Positions 38,723 to 47,126 are shown, counted from the stretch's first letter. The stretch is DNA of 64,000 bases from Streptomyces sp. NRRL S-31 (GCF_000718775.1 NZ_JOCB01000001.1:154758-218757); one strand, 5' to 3'. Numbers and translations are program-made. Notes: generated by a model not told the origin, from the letters alone.

Positions 38723-38832
38723 TTTTGGAGCCCTAGGTCAGCGACCTGGGGCTTGTTCATTGAGGGGCCGATGCTGCGTGGGCGGGCACAAGCCCCTTGT
38801 AGAAGCGGGCTCTTGACCGCCGGGGCCCTGTG

Positions 38833-39276
38833 TCAGAGCGGGAGGTCGTCGGGGAGTACCCGGAACGCCTTGTAACGGCCCAGCGGGCGTACGGCCCGGA
38901 AGTCTCGTCGGTCGAGGGTGAGAATCGCGTCCGTGTCGTAGTCGGCGGCAAGCGCCACGTTCACCGCGTCGGCGAGGTCGAGGTCCAGCGCGCGGTAACG
39001 GACACGGACGGACTGGGCTGCGCCCAGGTGGTCCTCCGTGATCTCCGGCAGGACGACACGACCCCGGCTCATCCAGCGCCGCAGGTCGTCGACAGCGCTG
39101 AGTGCGGCCTTCCTGCCGAGCTCACGCGTCGCCACGTGATCCAGTTCGGCCAGCAGGAGCGGGGACATGACCAGCAGGCCCGCCGCCATGATGGCCTCGT
39201 TCGCTGCCCGGTGTTCCGGGTGAGCCGAGTCCAGAGCTGCCAGAAGGCCGGACGTATCGGCGATGACGATGATCAC
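38833..39276 (-). CDS. vapC: VapC-type PIN-domain toxin
   Basis: A 147-residue PIN ribonuclease. Acidic metal-site residues are visible in VIADTSGLL (Asp7), LLLAELDHVA, LDLDLADAVNVALA and LTLDRRDFR. GTG 39276 overlaps the antitoxin stop (GTGA), giving coupled expression. It should cleave a specific RNA when freed from its antitoxin. It lies just outside the AICE attR, so it belongs to an older accreted segment. Confidence 0.88.
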   Translation of the reverse strand: MIIVIADTSGLLAALDSAHPEHRAANEAIMAAGLLVMSPLLLAELDHVATRELGRKAALSAVDDLRRWMSRGRVVLPEITEDHLGAAQSVRVRYRALDLDLADAVNVALAADYDTDAILTLDRRDFRAVRPLGRYKAFRVLPDDLPL

Positions 39277-39539
39277 GCGGCGGATCCGGAGCCCGAGCCG
39301 GTCTCACGCCGGACAGCCTCAGCGACCGTGTCGCGGACTTCCGACTTGGGCAGCGTGCGCCCCGGCCCCTCGAAGGTGCGCGAGAACAGCGGCTCGTCCC
39401 AGACCCGGTTCGCCATGGCTGCCAGGTGGATGCCCTGGCGGATGATCTCGGCCTCGCTTATACCTCGGCGCTTGGCGGCCTCCTTGATGATCGCCAGGTC
39501 CTCGGGGTCCGCGTAGACGTTCGTGCGCTTCATGGACAT
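39273..39539 (-). CDS. vapB: VapB-type antitoxin (ribbon-helix-helix)
   Basis: An 88-residue protein with an N-terminal RHH/CopG fold (KRTNVYADPEDLAIIKEAAK, then SEAEIIRQGIHLA) and an acidic/Arg-rich tail that should neutralise VapC. ATG 39539 is chosen since TACTCT (39546-39551 on the minus strand) lies 6 bases upstream, giving a leaderless transcript. ATG 39533 is possible. Confidence 0.85.
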   Translation of the reverse strand: MSMKRTNVYADPEDLAIIKEAAKRRGISEAEIIRQGIHLAAMANRVWDEPLFSRTFEGPGRTLPKSEVRDTVAEAVRRETGSGSGSAA

Positions 39540-39562
39540 GTACCAAGAGTAGTCCATGTACC
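39537..39562. promoter_or_regulatory. Probable VapB operator and promoter
   Basis: CATGTACC occurs at 39537-39544 and 39555-39562, flanking the -10 box. Direct repeats around the promoter fit autoregulation by an RHH antitoxin. Confidence 0.45.
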
Positions 39563-39673
39563 GGGTTGATGTATCTGGAGGACCTCCCCATGTCGTGTTG
39601 CTGAGGACCAGCCGAGTCGACCTCACACGCCCCCTTTCGGGTGCCAGACTGTGGCTGGGGAGAGGGGTATGTC

Positions 39674-41519
39674 ATGGGGTTCGGTTTCCGTGTCGGTGTG
39701 CCCGGGATGAGTGTGCGGGTGTCCACTCGAGGAGTGCGCACCTCGATCGGGCCCCGTGCGGCGAGGCTCAGCGTGGGCAGTGGCGGCGCCAGGATGTCGA
39801 CCGGACTCGGCCCCTTCTACGCGTCGAGTTCCCTCGGCGGCAATCGACGGCGCACCAGTACGCGGCGTGCGACACGCTCTCGTATAGTCGCCCCGTCGGC
39901 CACGCAACTGGACCGGGCGCGCCGTCAGGCGGAACGGGCTCAGCAAAAGGCGGAGCGCGATGCCGCCATCGCTCAGTTGCGCGAGCTGAGGCGGCAGGTG
40001 ACCAGCGTTCATCTGGAGTCCTTTCCCACCGCGCATCCACCCGTCATCCCGGATAACGCCCCAACTGAGCCTGTCCTGGGCGCTCGCCGAAGCCCGGACG
40101 TTCCATCTTCAGGGCGTAGGGCGGCTGGCACGCGCAGCGAAGGCTGCGGCCAGACAAAGGGCGGAACAGGACGCGCCCGCCTACCTGGCCGCCGAGACGG
40201 CGCGACTGCGAGAGATCCGCCATCAGTTGACGGACGACGCCGAACACTGGTGGCAAGCCCTGCTTGCCAATGACGAGGCCACCGTCTGCGAAGCGGTGAA
40301 CACCGCCTTCTCGGACAGCCCGGCCGCCGGCTGTGCCGTAGGCGTGGACGGCGCGGTTCTGTCCGTCGTCGTGCGGCAACAGGAGCTCGACTCTATGCCC
40401 GGTCAGACGCCCGGGCTCACCCCCGCCGGACGCCCGACACTGAAGAACCTCACCAAGCGGGACCGCGTCCTGTGGTGGCTGACGTCCATGGGTTCCAACA
40501 TCGTCGCCACGCTGAAGGAAGGCTTCGCCACGGCACCCGGCATCACCGCCATCGACCGCGCCATACTGACCCGCCTGCCCGACACCCAGCGCCTCGGCTT
40601 CGTGGCCTACGGCCGCTGGACGCGCCAGGCGATCGAGTCCACGCCCTGGCGGGAACCCGAGGACGCCCTGCGCTTCCAGGACATCGGGCAGGACGTCGCC
40701 TGCTCCGTCACCACCACCGCATCGGGCAATCTGTCCAGCTCGATCAAGTCGCTGGAGACCAGCCGCGTGCCCGGCTTCCAGGAGCTGCTCGACCATGCTC
40801 AGGACGAACCCGGCGCCGGCGAACCGTCACTCGCCGACCTCGACGTCACCCTCGGCGCGGGTACCCCGCCCGACGACAGGGCGCCACTCACCGATTCCTA
40901 CCGGATCAAGCCGTTCGTCGAATGGAAGCAGGAGACGTCGGCAGGACCGCCTCCTGTACCCGTTACACCGCCCGCACTGCCTGCCTCGCTCATCCCCGGT
41001 CAAGCCCTGGTCCTGCCCGAGGACGCCTGGCAGGGGCTGCGCGCCGCGTTCAGCTTCGCCGGCGCGGACGCGGACCTCACCCTCTTCCTGACCGGGGAGG
41101 ACGGCCGGGTGGCGGCTGACAAAGACTTCGTATTCTACAACCAGCCCTGCTCTGCGGACGGTGCCGCACGGCTTCTGGGCAAGCGGCAGGAGGGTTCCTT
41201 TTTCGTCGAACGCGCCACCATTCACCTGGCTGTTCTGCCCGAGCGAGTGCGCCGCGTCGCCATCGCCATCAACATGGACGTCGACACGGGCCTGAACTGC
41301 GGCGCTCTCACCCACGCCGCCTTGCACATGGACTACGTGACCGGGGCCGCATGGGCTTTTCAGCCCTCCGCCAACCCGGAGATCCGAGCGATGATCGTCG
41401 CCGAGTTGTATCGGCACACCGTTGACGGCCTACCCGCCTGGAAGCTACGGGCCCTCGGTCAAGGATGGGCAGACGGCCTCGACGGCCTCACCCGCGCCTA
41501 CGGAGTCGACGTCGAATGA
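39674..41519 (+). pseudogene. DUF4236-coiled-coil-TerD fusion gene broken by a frameshift
   Basis: From ATG 39674 the first frame encodes a DUF4236 domain (GVRTSIGPRAARLSVGSGG, GLGPFYASSSLGG) and a coiled coil (ARRQAERAQQKAERDAAIAQ) up to about 40070. Coding then continues in the next frame (SWALAEARTFHLQ, GRLARAAKAAARQRAEQDAP) into a long middle region and a C-terminal TerD calcium-binding domain (ADADLTLFLTGEDG, VRRVAIAINMDVD, WADGLDGLTRAYGVDVE). The shift lies at about 40060-40090. TTG 40227 could start the second part alone. It may be a real mutation, a sequencing error or a programmed shift. TerD proteins act in tellurite and phage stress. Confidence 0.75.
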
Positions 41520-41762
41520 CAGCCGGAAGCCGACCCCACCTACGCAACCGCAACCACGCATGTCCTGGGCCCGACGCCTGGATCCGGGATCCTCCCAATG
41601 TCCGTCGCTCCGTCCCGCAGACCAATGGCTCCGGCGCCGTGCCCATAGCGTGCCCGTAAGGACGGAAACCTACGGTCAGCGGTGCAATCCGACCCGCACG
41701 ACCGCCTCAAGGACCAAATATCTGCGCTAATCAGGGCCCACGGGACCTGCCCAAGCGCCGTC

Positions 41763-41844
41763 GCTTCCCAAGCTGAGAGCGCGAGTTCGATTCTCGTCAC
41801 CCGCTCCATGAGAAACCCCCTGGTCAGAGACTTGGGGGGTTGTT
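41763..41844 (+). repeat. Third copy of the tRNA-Gly 3' half with terminator
   Basis: From GCTTCCC at 41763 the sequence is identical to the tRNA 3' region through CATGAGAAACCCCC (41820). It stays nearly identical through the terminator hairpin and the following GCGCACCACATCCGCACCAC. It therefore copies the left (integrase) end of an AICE, not only the core. No gene is seen between 41520 and here. Confidence 0.85.
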
Positions 41845-41960
41845 TGTTGTCTAGACCGGTTGGCGGGCTGCGCACCACATCCGCACCACAAGCGGCGGCT
41901 AGCTGCCGGTGGGCTTCTCCTTGTGATGCGCGCAGTTGTCGGTGTGGTGCTTCGCACGCG

Positions 41961-42089
41961 CTCCTCGTCGGAGTGCTGGTAGATCAGCGCGGCTTTCTCG
42001 GAGGACTGCCCGGCACGGACCATCGTGTCCTTGAGGGTGGCGCCGGAACGGGTCGACAGCGTGTGTCCGGTGTGACGAAGGTCGTAGAA
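41961..42089 (-). pseudogene. Integrase C-terminal remnant
   Basis: The minus strand encodes FYDLRHTGHTLSTRSGATL and continues to HSDEE, almost identical to residues about 310-355 of the intact integrase at 26158. Both the upstream catalytic part and the extreme C-terminus are missing. It lies 200 bases from the att copy, as int does in the intact element. Confidence 0.85.
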
Positions 42090-42260
42090 AGCCATCTGAC
42101 GCAGGCAGCAGGCTCCCCAGTCGAACCCGCGCAGCACCTTCCGGGTGGTCCGTGTCCCGATTGAGTGTCTAACTGGCTGTTCTCTATCCGCTCGGCTGAT
42201 CGGCGGGGTTCGAACAGGGGCCTGGTTCGGGTGAGTCGGCCGGTGCGGACGCATGGAAGA

Positions 42261-42313
42261 AGGGCCTCTTGGTAGCTCGCGGATGTCGAGTCCAGCGAGG
42301 AGCAAGAGGCCCT
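42261..42313. repeat. Inverted repeat in IS-derived debris
   Basis: AGGGCCTCTTG (42261-42271) and CAAGAGGCCCT (42303-42313) are perfect 11-bp arms in the noncoding gap 42090-42440 before the transposase. They may be an end of another insertion sequence. I could not pair them with the transposase ends. Confidence 0.4.
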
Positions 42314-42440
42314 GTTGTCGAAGTGTCGCGTGGTCATGGGTGCCGGGTCCAGTCCGTCCACTCCTGGGTGTGACTGTCTCGCCCACAGGTTCGGGAACGC
42401 GGCCGACCGGCCGGGGCGTCGGCCCCGGTACGGCTCGGAC

Positions 42441-43247
42441 ATGAGCGATGCTGAGTGGGTTCTGGTGCGGGATCTGCTGCCGGTTCCTGGATGGCTGGCG
42501 GGCCGGGGCGGGCGGCCGGAGGGCTACTGCCACCGGCAGATGATCGACGCGGTGCGCTACCTCGTGGACAACGGCATCAAGTGGCGGGCGATGCCGTCGG
42601 ACTTCCCGCCCTGGCCACGGGTGTATGCCTTCTTCGCCCGCTGGCGGGACACGGGATTGATCGCCGAGCTGCACGACCGGCTGCGCGGTGCCGTCCGCAG
42701 GGCTGAGGGCCGTGATGAGGAGCCGAGTGCGGCGGTCATCGACTCGCAGTCGGTGAAGGCGGACGCCACCGTCGCCCTCACCTCGCGGGGCTTCGACGCC
42801 GGGAAGAAGATCAATGGACGCAAGCGGCACCTGCTCACCGACACCCTCGGACTGCTGCTGTCCGTGCGGGTCACGCCGGCGTCCGCGACCGACCGGGACG
42901 CCGCCCGGACCCTGCTGTCGGCGGCGACTGGCTGCTTCCGGCGGCTTTCACGGGTCTGGGCCGACGGCGGCTACACCGGCCACCTCGTCGACTGGGCCAC
43001 CGCGCACCTCGGACTCGTCCTGGACGTCGTCCGCCGCAGTGACGACGTCCAGGGCTTTCAGGTGCTGCCCCGCCGCTGGGTGGTGGAGAGATCTTTCGCC
43101 TGGTTCCTGCGCAGCCGGCGCCTGGTCCGTGACTACGAACGGCGCACCGACACCAGCGAAGCCGTCATCCTGTGGTCGATGACCACCCTCATGAGCCGCC
43201 GCCTGGCCGCCCGGCAGCAGAGCCCTGATCCGCTGCGGGCAGCGTGA
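42441..43247 (+). CDS. IS5-family transposase
   Basis: The 268-residue DDE transposase starts at ATG 42441 (MSDAEWVLVRDLLPVPGW). In-frame starts up to 42336 would add a typical RPRYGSD leader and are possible. It has AAVIDSQSVKA (first Asp), WADGGYTGHLVDWA (second Asp) and RRWVVERSFAWFLRSRRL with the catalytic Glu, followed by DYERRTDTSEAVILWSMTTLMSRRL. The gene looks intact. Terminal inverted repeats and target duplication were not found, so the IS borders are open. Confidence 0.88.
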   Translation: MSDAEWVLVRDLLPVPGWLAGRGGRPEGYCHRQMIDAVRYLVDNGIKWRAMPSDFPPWPRVYAFFARWRDTGLIAELHDRLRGAVRRAEGRDEEPSAAVIDSQSVKADATVALTSRGFDAGKKINGRKRHLLTDTLGLLLSVRVTPASATDRDAARTLLSAATGCFRRLSRVWADGGYTGHLVDWATAHLGLVLDVVRRSDDVQGFQVLPRRWVVERSFAWFLRSRRLVRDYERRTDTSEAVILWSMTTLMSRRLAARQQSPDPLRAA

Positions 43248-43704
43248 ACCTGCCCGGTTTGACTTCGACCAGCCAGCCCCGTTCCACCAGTCTCTTCAGC
43301 CGCGCCCTCGCACCCTCGACGCGGGAGGCGGACGCACTGTCCCATCCCAGCACCACCGCCGCCCGCCGGGCGCCGAGCCCGTCGCCTCCCGCCTCCAGGG
43401 CGGCGGCCATCAACGCCTGGTAGTCCACCGACAACTCCTCGGTTCCGGAGGCTTTGTCCCGGTGGGGCACCGCCCGGCGCGGCCCCACCGGCTTCTTCTG
43501 CGGTGCTCTGCCGACCACCACGGCGGGCGCCTCCTCCTCGGCCAGCGCCTCCAGATACTGCTCCAGGCCGATCACCCGGCACCTGAGCGCCTCTTCGGCC
43601 TCCGCCAGAGCCGCTCGCACCCGCTCCAACTCGGCTTCGAGTTCCTCCACCCGCACCGCCGCGGCCTTCTGCCGCGTTTCCAACACCGCCCGCATCGACG
43701 GCAT
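43189..43704 (-). CDS. Coiled-coil protein often linked to transposons
   Basis: A 171-residue protein (ATG 43704, or ATG 43695): an N-terminal coiled coil (VRVEELEAELERVRAALAEA), a Pro/Ala linker, then a winged-helix-like C-terminus (VVLGWDSASASRVEGARARL, ERGWLVEVKPGRFTLP). I recall similar hypotheticals in Streptomyces IS-rich regions. The last about 19 codons overlap the transposase 3' end on the opposite strand, so the present C-terminus after FTLP was probably created by the IS insertion. Confidence 0.6.
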   Translation of the reverse strand: MPSMRAVLETRQKAAAVRVEELEAELERVRAALAEAEEALRCRVIGLEQYLEALAEEEAPAVVVGRAPQKKPVGPRRAVPHRDKASGTEELSVDYQALMAAALEAGGDGLGARRAAVVLGWDSASASRVEGARARLKRLVERGWLVEVKPGRFTLPAADQGSAAGRPGGGS

Positions 43705-44136
43705 CCGCCACCCCCACGACGTCTCGATCAGCAACGGACCGAGACTCCCTCGCCAGCCGCCATGTCATGCCGGACCAGCGGAAACCGCACACGAGGTTCG
43801 GAAAGAGAACGACCTCTAACTGCGTGACAACGCAGACGAACAGCGGCGGACATCCGCGGACGCCTGCGGACCGTTGCACCAGGTGAGAGCCAGATCAGCC
43901 CAAGGCAGCGCCCCCACCCAAGTTGCTTGGGGACGAAGGAGTCGAAGCGACCGGGGGCAACCGCCTAGCTGCGAACACGCCTTCAACAGAGGTTTTCGGT
44001 CAGCACCCTGCATTGCCCAGCCCCTGCTATGGCATGGCCAGTACAGTCAATCGGCTCGGGCGCACGCAGCGACCCCAACTAGGTCGCACCGCCCTGCACG
44101 AGCGCGCCATCCACCAGCCGAAGGGGGAACCGTCTT
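43705..44136. other. Gap before the amyloid-motif operon
   Basis: I see no credible gene. The last 20 bases carry the ribosome binding site AAGGGGG of the gene at 44137. The short frames here have no recognisable product. Confidence 0.4.
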
Positions 44137-44541
44137 ATGTACGAAGAAGCAGTCATGGCCGTGAGTACAGGAGCTGCCAGCGGAGTCCTCTCCTACCTGC
44201 TCCAAGGCCAGGCCGACGCTTTGCGCACTCGGATTTCGTCTATCTTCCGTCGCGGTGGCAACCCTCAAGAGGAGGCCGCTGCCCTACAGGTACTGAACGA
44301 GCAGGTGGCAGCCCTGGCCCGGCATGAAATCACGGGACGCACTGTCACAGACGCGTGGACCGAACTACTTGCCGCCTTTCTCCAGGCTCACCCCGACGCC
44401 CGAGCCGACATCGAGGAACTCAAGACGACGGCACCGACGAAGACGGTCAACATCGGCTCACAGCACAACCACGGTTCTGGGGCCTTCATCGGCAGCGACC
44501 ACTACGGCGACATCAACATCAACACCCGAGACGGCCGATGA
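44137..44541 (+). CDS. Small protein with C-terminal amyloid-like GxGAFxGxDxxGDIN motif
   Basis: A 134-residue protein with ATG 44137 (AAGGGGG about 10 bases upstream). The N-terminal about 95 residues are helical (SYLLQGQADALRTRISSIFR, QEEAAALQVLNEQVAALARH). The C-terminus, residues 104-129, is a Gly/Asn/His-rich stretch with GSGAFIGSDHYGDININ at its core. The next gene begins with a nearly matching stretch. Such Gly/Asn-rich, beta-prone motifs occur in bacterial amyloid signalling proteins and near NLR-type immune ATPases. That function is inferred. The genes overlap in ATGA. Confidence 0.6.
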   Translation: MYEEAVMAVSTGAASGVLSYLLQGQADALRTRISSIFRRGGNPQEEAAALQVLNEQVAALARHEITGRTVTDAWTELLAAFLQAHPDARADIEELKTTAPTKTVNIGSQHNHGSGAFIGSDHYGDININTRDGR

Positions 44542-45284
44542 CCACCGACGAGGCGGCGCTTCCAGAACAACACCACGTCCAGATCAATTCCGGCAACGGG
44601 GCCTTTGTCGGCCGCGACCACCACGGTGACATCAACATTCATCACGAGATCGACCCGCAGACCAGGGTCACGCTCACGAAAATTGGGAGGATCGCGCCTG
44701 GGCTGTCCCAGATGCTCGAACAGGCCCTGCGAGACGGCGTCATCTCCCCTGAAACGGCAAGCCAGCTCTCCTTGGCCGCCCGGAGTATCAACGAGGACGT
44801 CGCCGGCCAGATCTCGCGCGCTTCCCGGAGTATCAACGAAGACGTCGCTGGCCTACTCGGTCATGCAAGCAAGAGCATCAACGAAGACGTCGCCCACCAA
44901 CTGAGTCTCGCCGCGGAACAGCTGGCCAGCGCCTCCAAGAAGCTCGACTTTGACAAGCTCGACCACATGGTCAGGCGCCTGGAAGGGCTTCTCGACCCCC
45001 AAGGCAGCGACAATCTGCACAGGGTTGCCACCCGGCTGGAGGGCAGTCTGAACGAGCTCAGCGAGGCAACGCACCGGGTTGGAAATCTGAAGGGGCACAG
45101 CCCTCAGACGGGCAAGCTAGAGCACGTGACCATATCGCTCGCTGAGATTGCGAGGCGCGTAGAGGCAAGGGTTACCCCACCCCCGCCGGTGGTTCTGCCC
45201 GACTGGGAAGGGCGGTGGCGTTGGCTTGGCATAGGCGTCCTTCTTGGGATCGCCATAGCGATCGTGGTCGTGACCTACACGTAG
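44538..45284 (+). CDS. Membrane-anchored repeat protein with N-terminal amyloid-like motif
   Basis: A 248-residue protein translationally coupled to the previous gene. Residues 16-34 read INSGNGAFVGRDHHGDINI, matching the motif at the end of the partner. A helical region has three 15-residue repeats with SINEDVA at about 83, 98 and 113, encoded by 45-bp DNA repeats at 44781, 44826 and 44871. A further coiled coil (KKLDFDKLDHMVRRLEGLL) leads to a C-terminal transmembrane helix (WLGIGVLLGIAIAIVVVTYT). I do not recognise a named family. The layout suits a membrane effector with an oligomerising motif. Confidence 0.6.
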   Translation: MTTDEAALPEQHHVQINSGNGAFVGRDHHGDINIHHEIDPQTRVTLTKIGRIAPGLSQMLEQALRDGVISPETASQLSLAARSINEDVAGQISRASRSINEDVAGLLGHASKSINEDVAHQLSLAAEQLASASKKLDFDKLDHMVRRLEGLLDPQGSDNLHRVATRLEGSLNELSEATHRVGNLKGHSPQTGKLEHVTISLAEIARRVEARVTPPPPVVLPDWEGRWRWLGIGVLLGIAIAIVVVTYT

Positions 45285-45350
45285 CGCGAAGGGCCGTGAC
45301 GGACTCACTTGTGGTCTCGATCACGGGACCCAAGTCGCTGGGAGAAGACT

Positions 45351-45368
45351 GGGAGAAGAGCTTCTCCC
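45351..45368. terminator. Palindrome after the amyloid-motif operon
   Basis: GGGAGAAG (45351-45358) and CTTCTCCC (45361-45368) around AG could form a hairpin 67 bases after the operon end. The loop would be short, so termination is only probable. Confidence 0.4.
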
Positions 45369-45572
45369 GGAGACGCCGACCTGGGCGGGAGCAAGCACTC
45401 AGCCACGCACGGCTCGGTCGTCATGCAGGTCCAGACTTGTCAGTCATCCCCCTGCGTCGCGGTTCTGTACACGTGCGATGTCCGCGCGGCGTGTCCGCTT
45501 GGCGCTCTACCCACATATTCCAGCCGACCACACCCTGAGGCGTAGCAGAGCGTCGCTACCAGAGGGGGAGGC

Positions 45573-45692
45573 ATGGCGAAGCGTCGAAGGCCGCAGCCCA
45601 GGGACAGTCGCGGCCGATTCACCAAGACCGGGATACCGATCTGGCTCGGCATCGTGGTGATCACCGTGTTGATCTACGCCTACGCTCGTTAG
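45573..45692 (+). CDS. 39-aa basic membrane microprotein, copy 2
   Basis: Second copy of the gene at 38404, with the same basic N-terminus (MAKRRRPQPRDSRGRFTKTG) and membrane segment IWLGIVVITVLIYAYAR. GGGGGAGG precedes ATG 45573. About 80 bases upstream are also conserved (TAG-AGAGCGTC, GCTCTACC-ACAT), so the promoter travels with the gene. It ends 15 bases before the att copy at 45708. Confidence 0.75.
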   Translation: MAKRRRPQPRDSRGRFTKTGIPIWLGIVVITVLIYAYAR

Positions 45693-45707
45693 CAATCGTT
45701 CGGAACA

Positions 45708-45748
45708 CCAAGCTGAGAGCGCGAGTTTGGTTCTCGTCACCCGCTCCA
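45708..45748 (+). repeat. Fourth copy of the tRNA-Gly 3' end
   Basis: 41 bases from CCAAGCTGAGAGC to CCGCTCCA match the tRNA with two changes in the T loop region (GAGTTTGGTTC). The terminator-like hairpin ACCCCCAGGTC/GACCCGGGGGT and GTTTGTTG follow. Confidence 0.85.
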
Positions 45749-45835
45749 ACACGGACCCCCAGGTCCGAGACCCGGGGGTTGTTTGTTGGCCGGACCACTG
45801 TGCGTGGTTCAGCCCAGCCGCCCCATCGCGTTGTC

Positions 45836-45923
45836 GCTCCTCGTCGGAGTGCCGGTAGAGCAGGTGGATCAGCGTGATCGGCGTCGACGCCCCGGGCCGG
45901 AGGCCGGCCGGTTCTTCCGGGCG
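45836..45923 (-). pseudogene. Second integrase remnant, internally deleted
   Basis: GCTCCTCGTCGGAGTGC-GGTAGA and GTGGATCAGCG match the integrase 3' region near 26244. Then GGCGTCGACG, CGGAGGCCGGCC and GTTCTTCCGGGCG match its region near 26650-26695. The 360 bases in between are missing. It follows an att copy in the same orientation as the intact int. Confidence 0.7.
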
Positions 45924-45950
45924 TATGGAGCCGGTTCGTCGGTGTTGCCC

Positions 45951-47126
45951 TCACGGCTTGAGGACGACCTTCTCGCAGTGGTCCTTCTTGTTCTTGAACA
46001 GGTCGTAGCCGGTCGGCGCATCGGTCAGGGGCAGCCGGTGGGTGATGACCCGGGTGGGGTCGATGCTGCCCTGCCCGATCAGGCCCAGCAGCGGCTTCAT
46101 GTACTTGTGCACGTGGCACTGCCCGGTGCGCAGGGTCAGGGACCTGTTCATCCAGGCACCCGCCGGGAACTTGTCGATCAGTCCGCCGTAGACGCCGATG
46201 ACCGACACCACGCCGCCGCTGCGACAGGACAGGATGGCCTGGCGCAGGGCGTGCGGCCGGTCGGTCTCGGAGCGGACCGCCTGCTTGGCGCGGTCGTAGA
46301 GGTTGACGTGGGAGGCGCCGTGGGTGGCCTCCAGGCCGACCGCGTCGATGCACTTGTCGGGGCCCCGGCCGCCGGTGAGTTCGAGCAGGGCGGACCGTAC
46401 GTCGGTGTTCTCGAAGTTGATGGTGGTGTAGCCCTGGGCGGCGGCCATGTCGAGCCGGTAGGTCTCCTTGTCGATCGCGATGACCTTCTCCGCGCCCAGG
46501 ACCCGGGCGCTGTCCATGGCGAACTGGCCGACCGGACCGGCGCCCCAGACGGCGACGACGTCGCCTTCCCGGATGTCGCACATGTCGGCGCCCATGTACC
46601 CGGTCGGCAGGATGTCGGACAGGAACAGCACCTGCTCGTCGGTGAGGTCCGACTCGATCTTGAGGGCGTTGGCGTCGGCGAGGACCACGCGGGCGTACTC
46701 GGCCTGGCCGCCGGCGAAGCCGCCGGTGAGGTGGGAGTAGCCGTAGATGCCGGCGGTGGGGTGGCCGAAGAACTTCTCCGAGATGCCGGCGTTGGGGTTG
46801 GTGTTCTCGCAGCACGAGTACAGCTCCGCGCGGCAGGACGCGCAGGCGCCGCAGGCGATGGGGAAGGGCACGACGACCCGGTCCCCGACGCGCAGTTTGC
46901 CGTCGGTGATGCCGGGGCCGACCTCGACGACCTCTCCCATGAACTCGTGGCCCATGATGTCGCCCTTCTGCATGGTGGGGACGTAGCCGTCGAGCAGATG
47001 GAGGTCGGAGCCGCAGATCGCCGTCGAGGTGATCTTCACGATGGCGTCGCGGCTGTTCAGGATCGACGGGTCCGGAACGTCCTGCACCTCGACCGAGTTG
47101 CGTCCCGTCCAGCAGTTCGCCTTCAT
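45951..47126 (-). CDS. Zinc-dependent alcohol/formaldehyde dehydrogenase
   Basis: The 391-residue MDR dehydrogenase has the catalytic zinc site in STAICGSDLHLLDG and GHEFMGEVVEVG, the structural zinc cysteines in CGACASCRAELYSCC (about 93-107) and the NAD-binding VWGAGPVGQFAMDSA. The sequence is of the glutathione-independent formaldehyde dehydrogenase-like group; the physiological aldehyde or alcohol is unknown. ATG 47126 has GGAGG upstream and overlaps the stop of the SRPBCC gene (ATGA), so they form an operon. Confidence 0.88.
   Translation of the reverse strand: MKANCWTGRNSVEVQDVPDPSILNSRDAIVKITSTAICGSDLHLLDGYVPTMQKGDIMGHEFMGEVVEVGPGITDGKLRVGDRVVVPFPIACGACASCRAELYSCCENTNPNAGISEKFFGHPTAGIYGYSHLTGGFAGGQAEYARVVLADANALKIESDLTDEQVLFLSDILPTGYMGADMCDIREGDVVAVWGAGPVGQFAMDSARVLGAEKVIAIDKETYRLDMAAAQGYTTINFENTDVRSALLELTGGRGPDKCIDAVGLEATHGASHVNLYDRAKQAVRSETDRPHALRQAILSCRSGGVVSVIGVYGGLIDKFPAGAWMNRSLTLRTGQCHVHKYMKPLLGLIGQGSIDPTRVITHRLPLTDAPTGYDLFKNKKDHCEKVVLKP

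Larger units (their letters stand above)
41763..45748. mobile_element. Decayed related element between att copies
   Basis: Bounded by the tRNA-Gly 3' repeats at 41763 and 45708, this about 4-kb segment retains an integrase tail, IS5-family material, the amyloid-motif gene pair and the second microprotein next to its right repeat. It is best read as the remains of an AICE like the intact one, from which rep and transfer genes were lost. Confidence 0.55.

Noticed and set aside
41727..42830. 367-codon minus-strand frame running through att, integrase remnant and IS DNA
   Set aside because: Only the about 43 codons matching int are meaningful; the rest is chance reading through debris and the transposase antisense strand.
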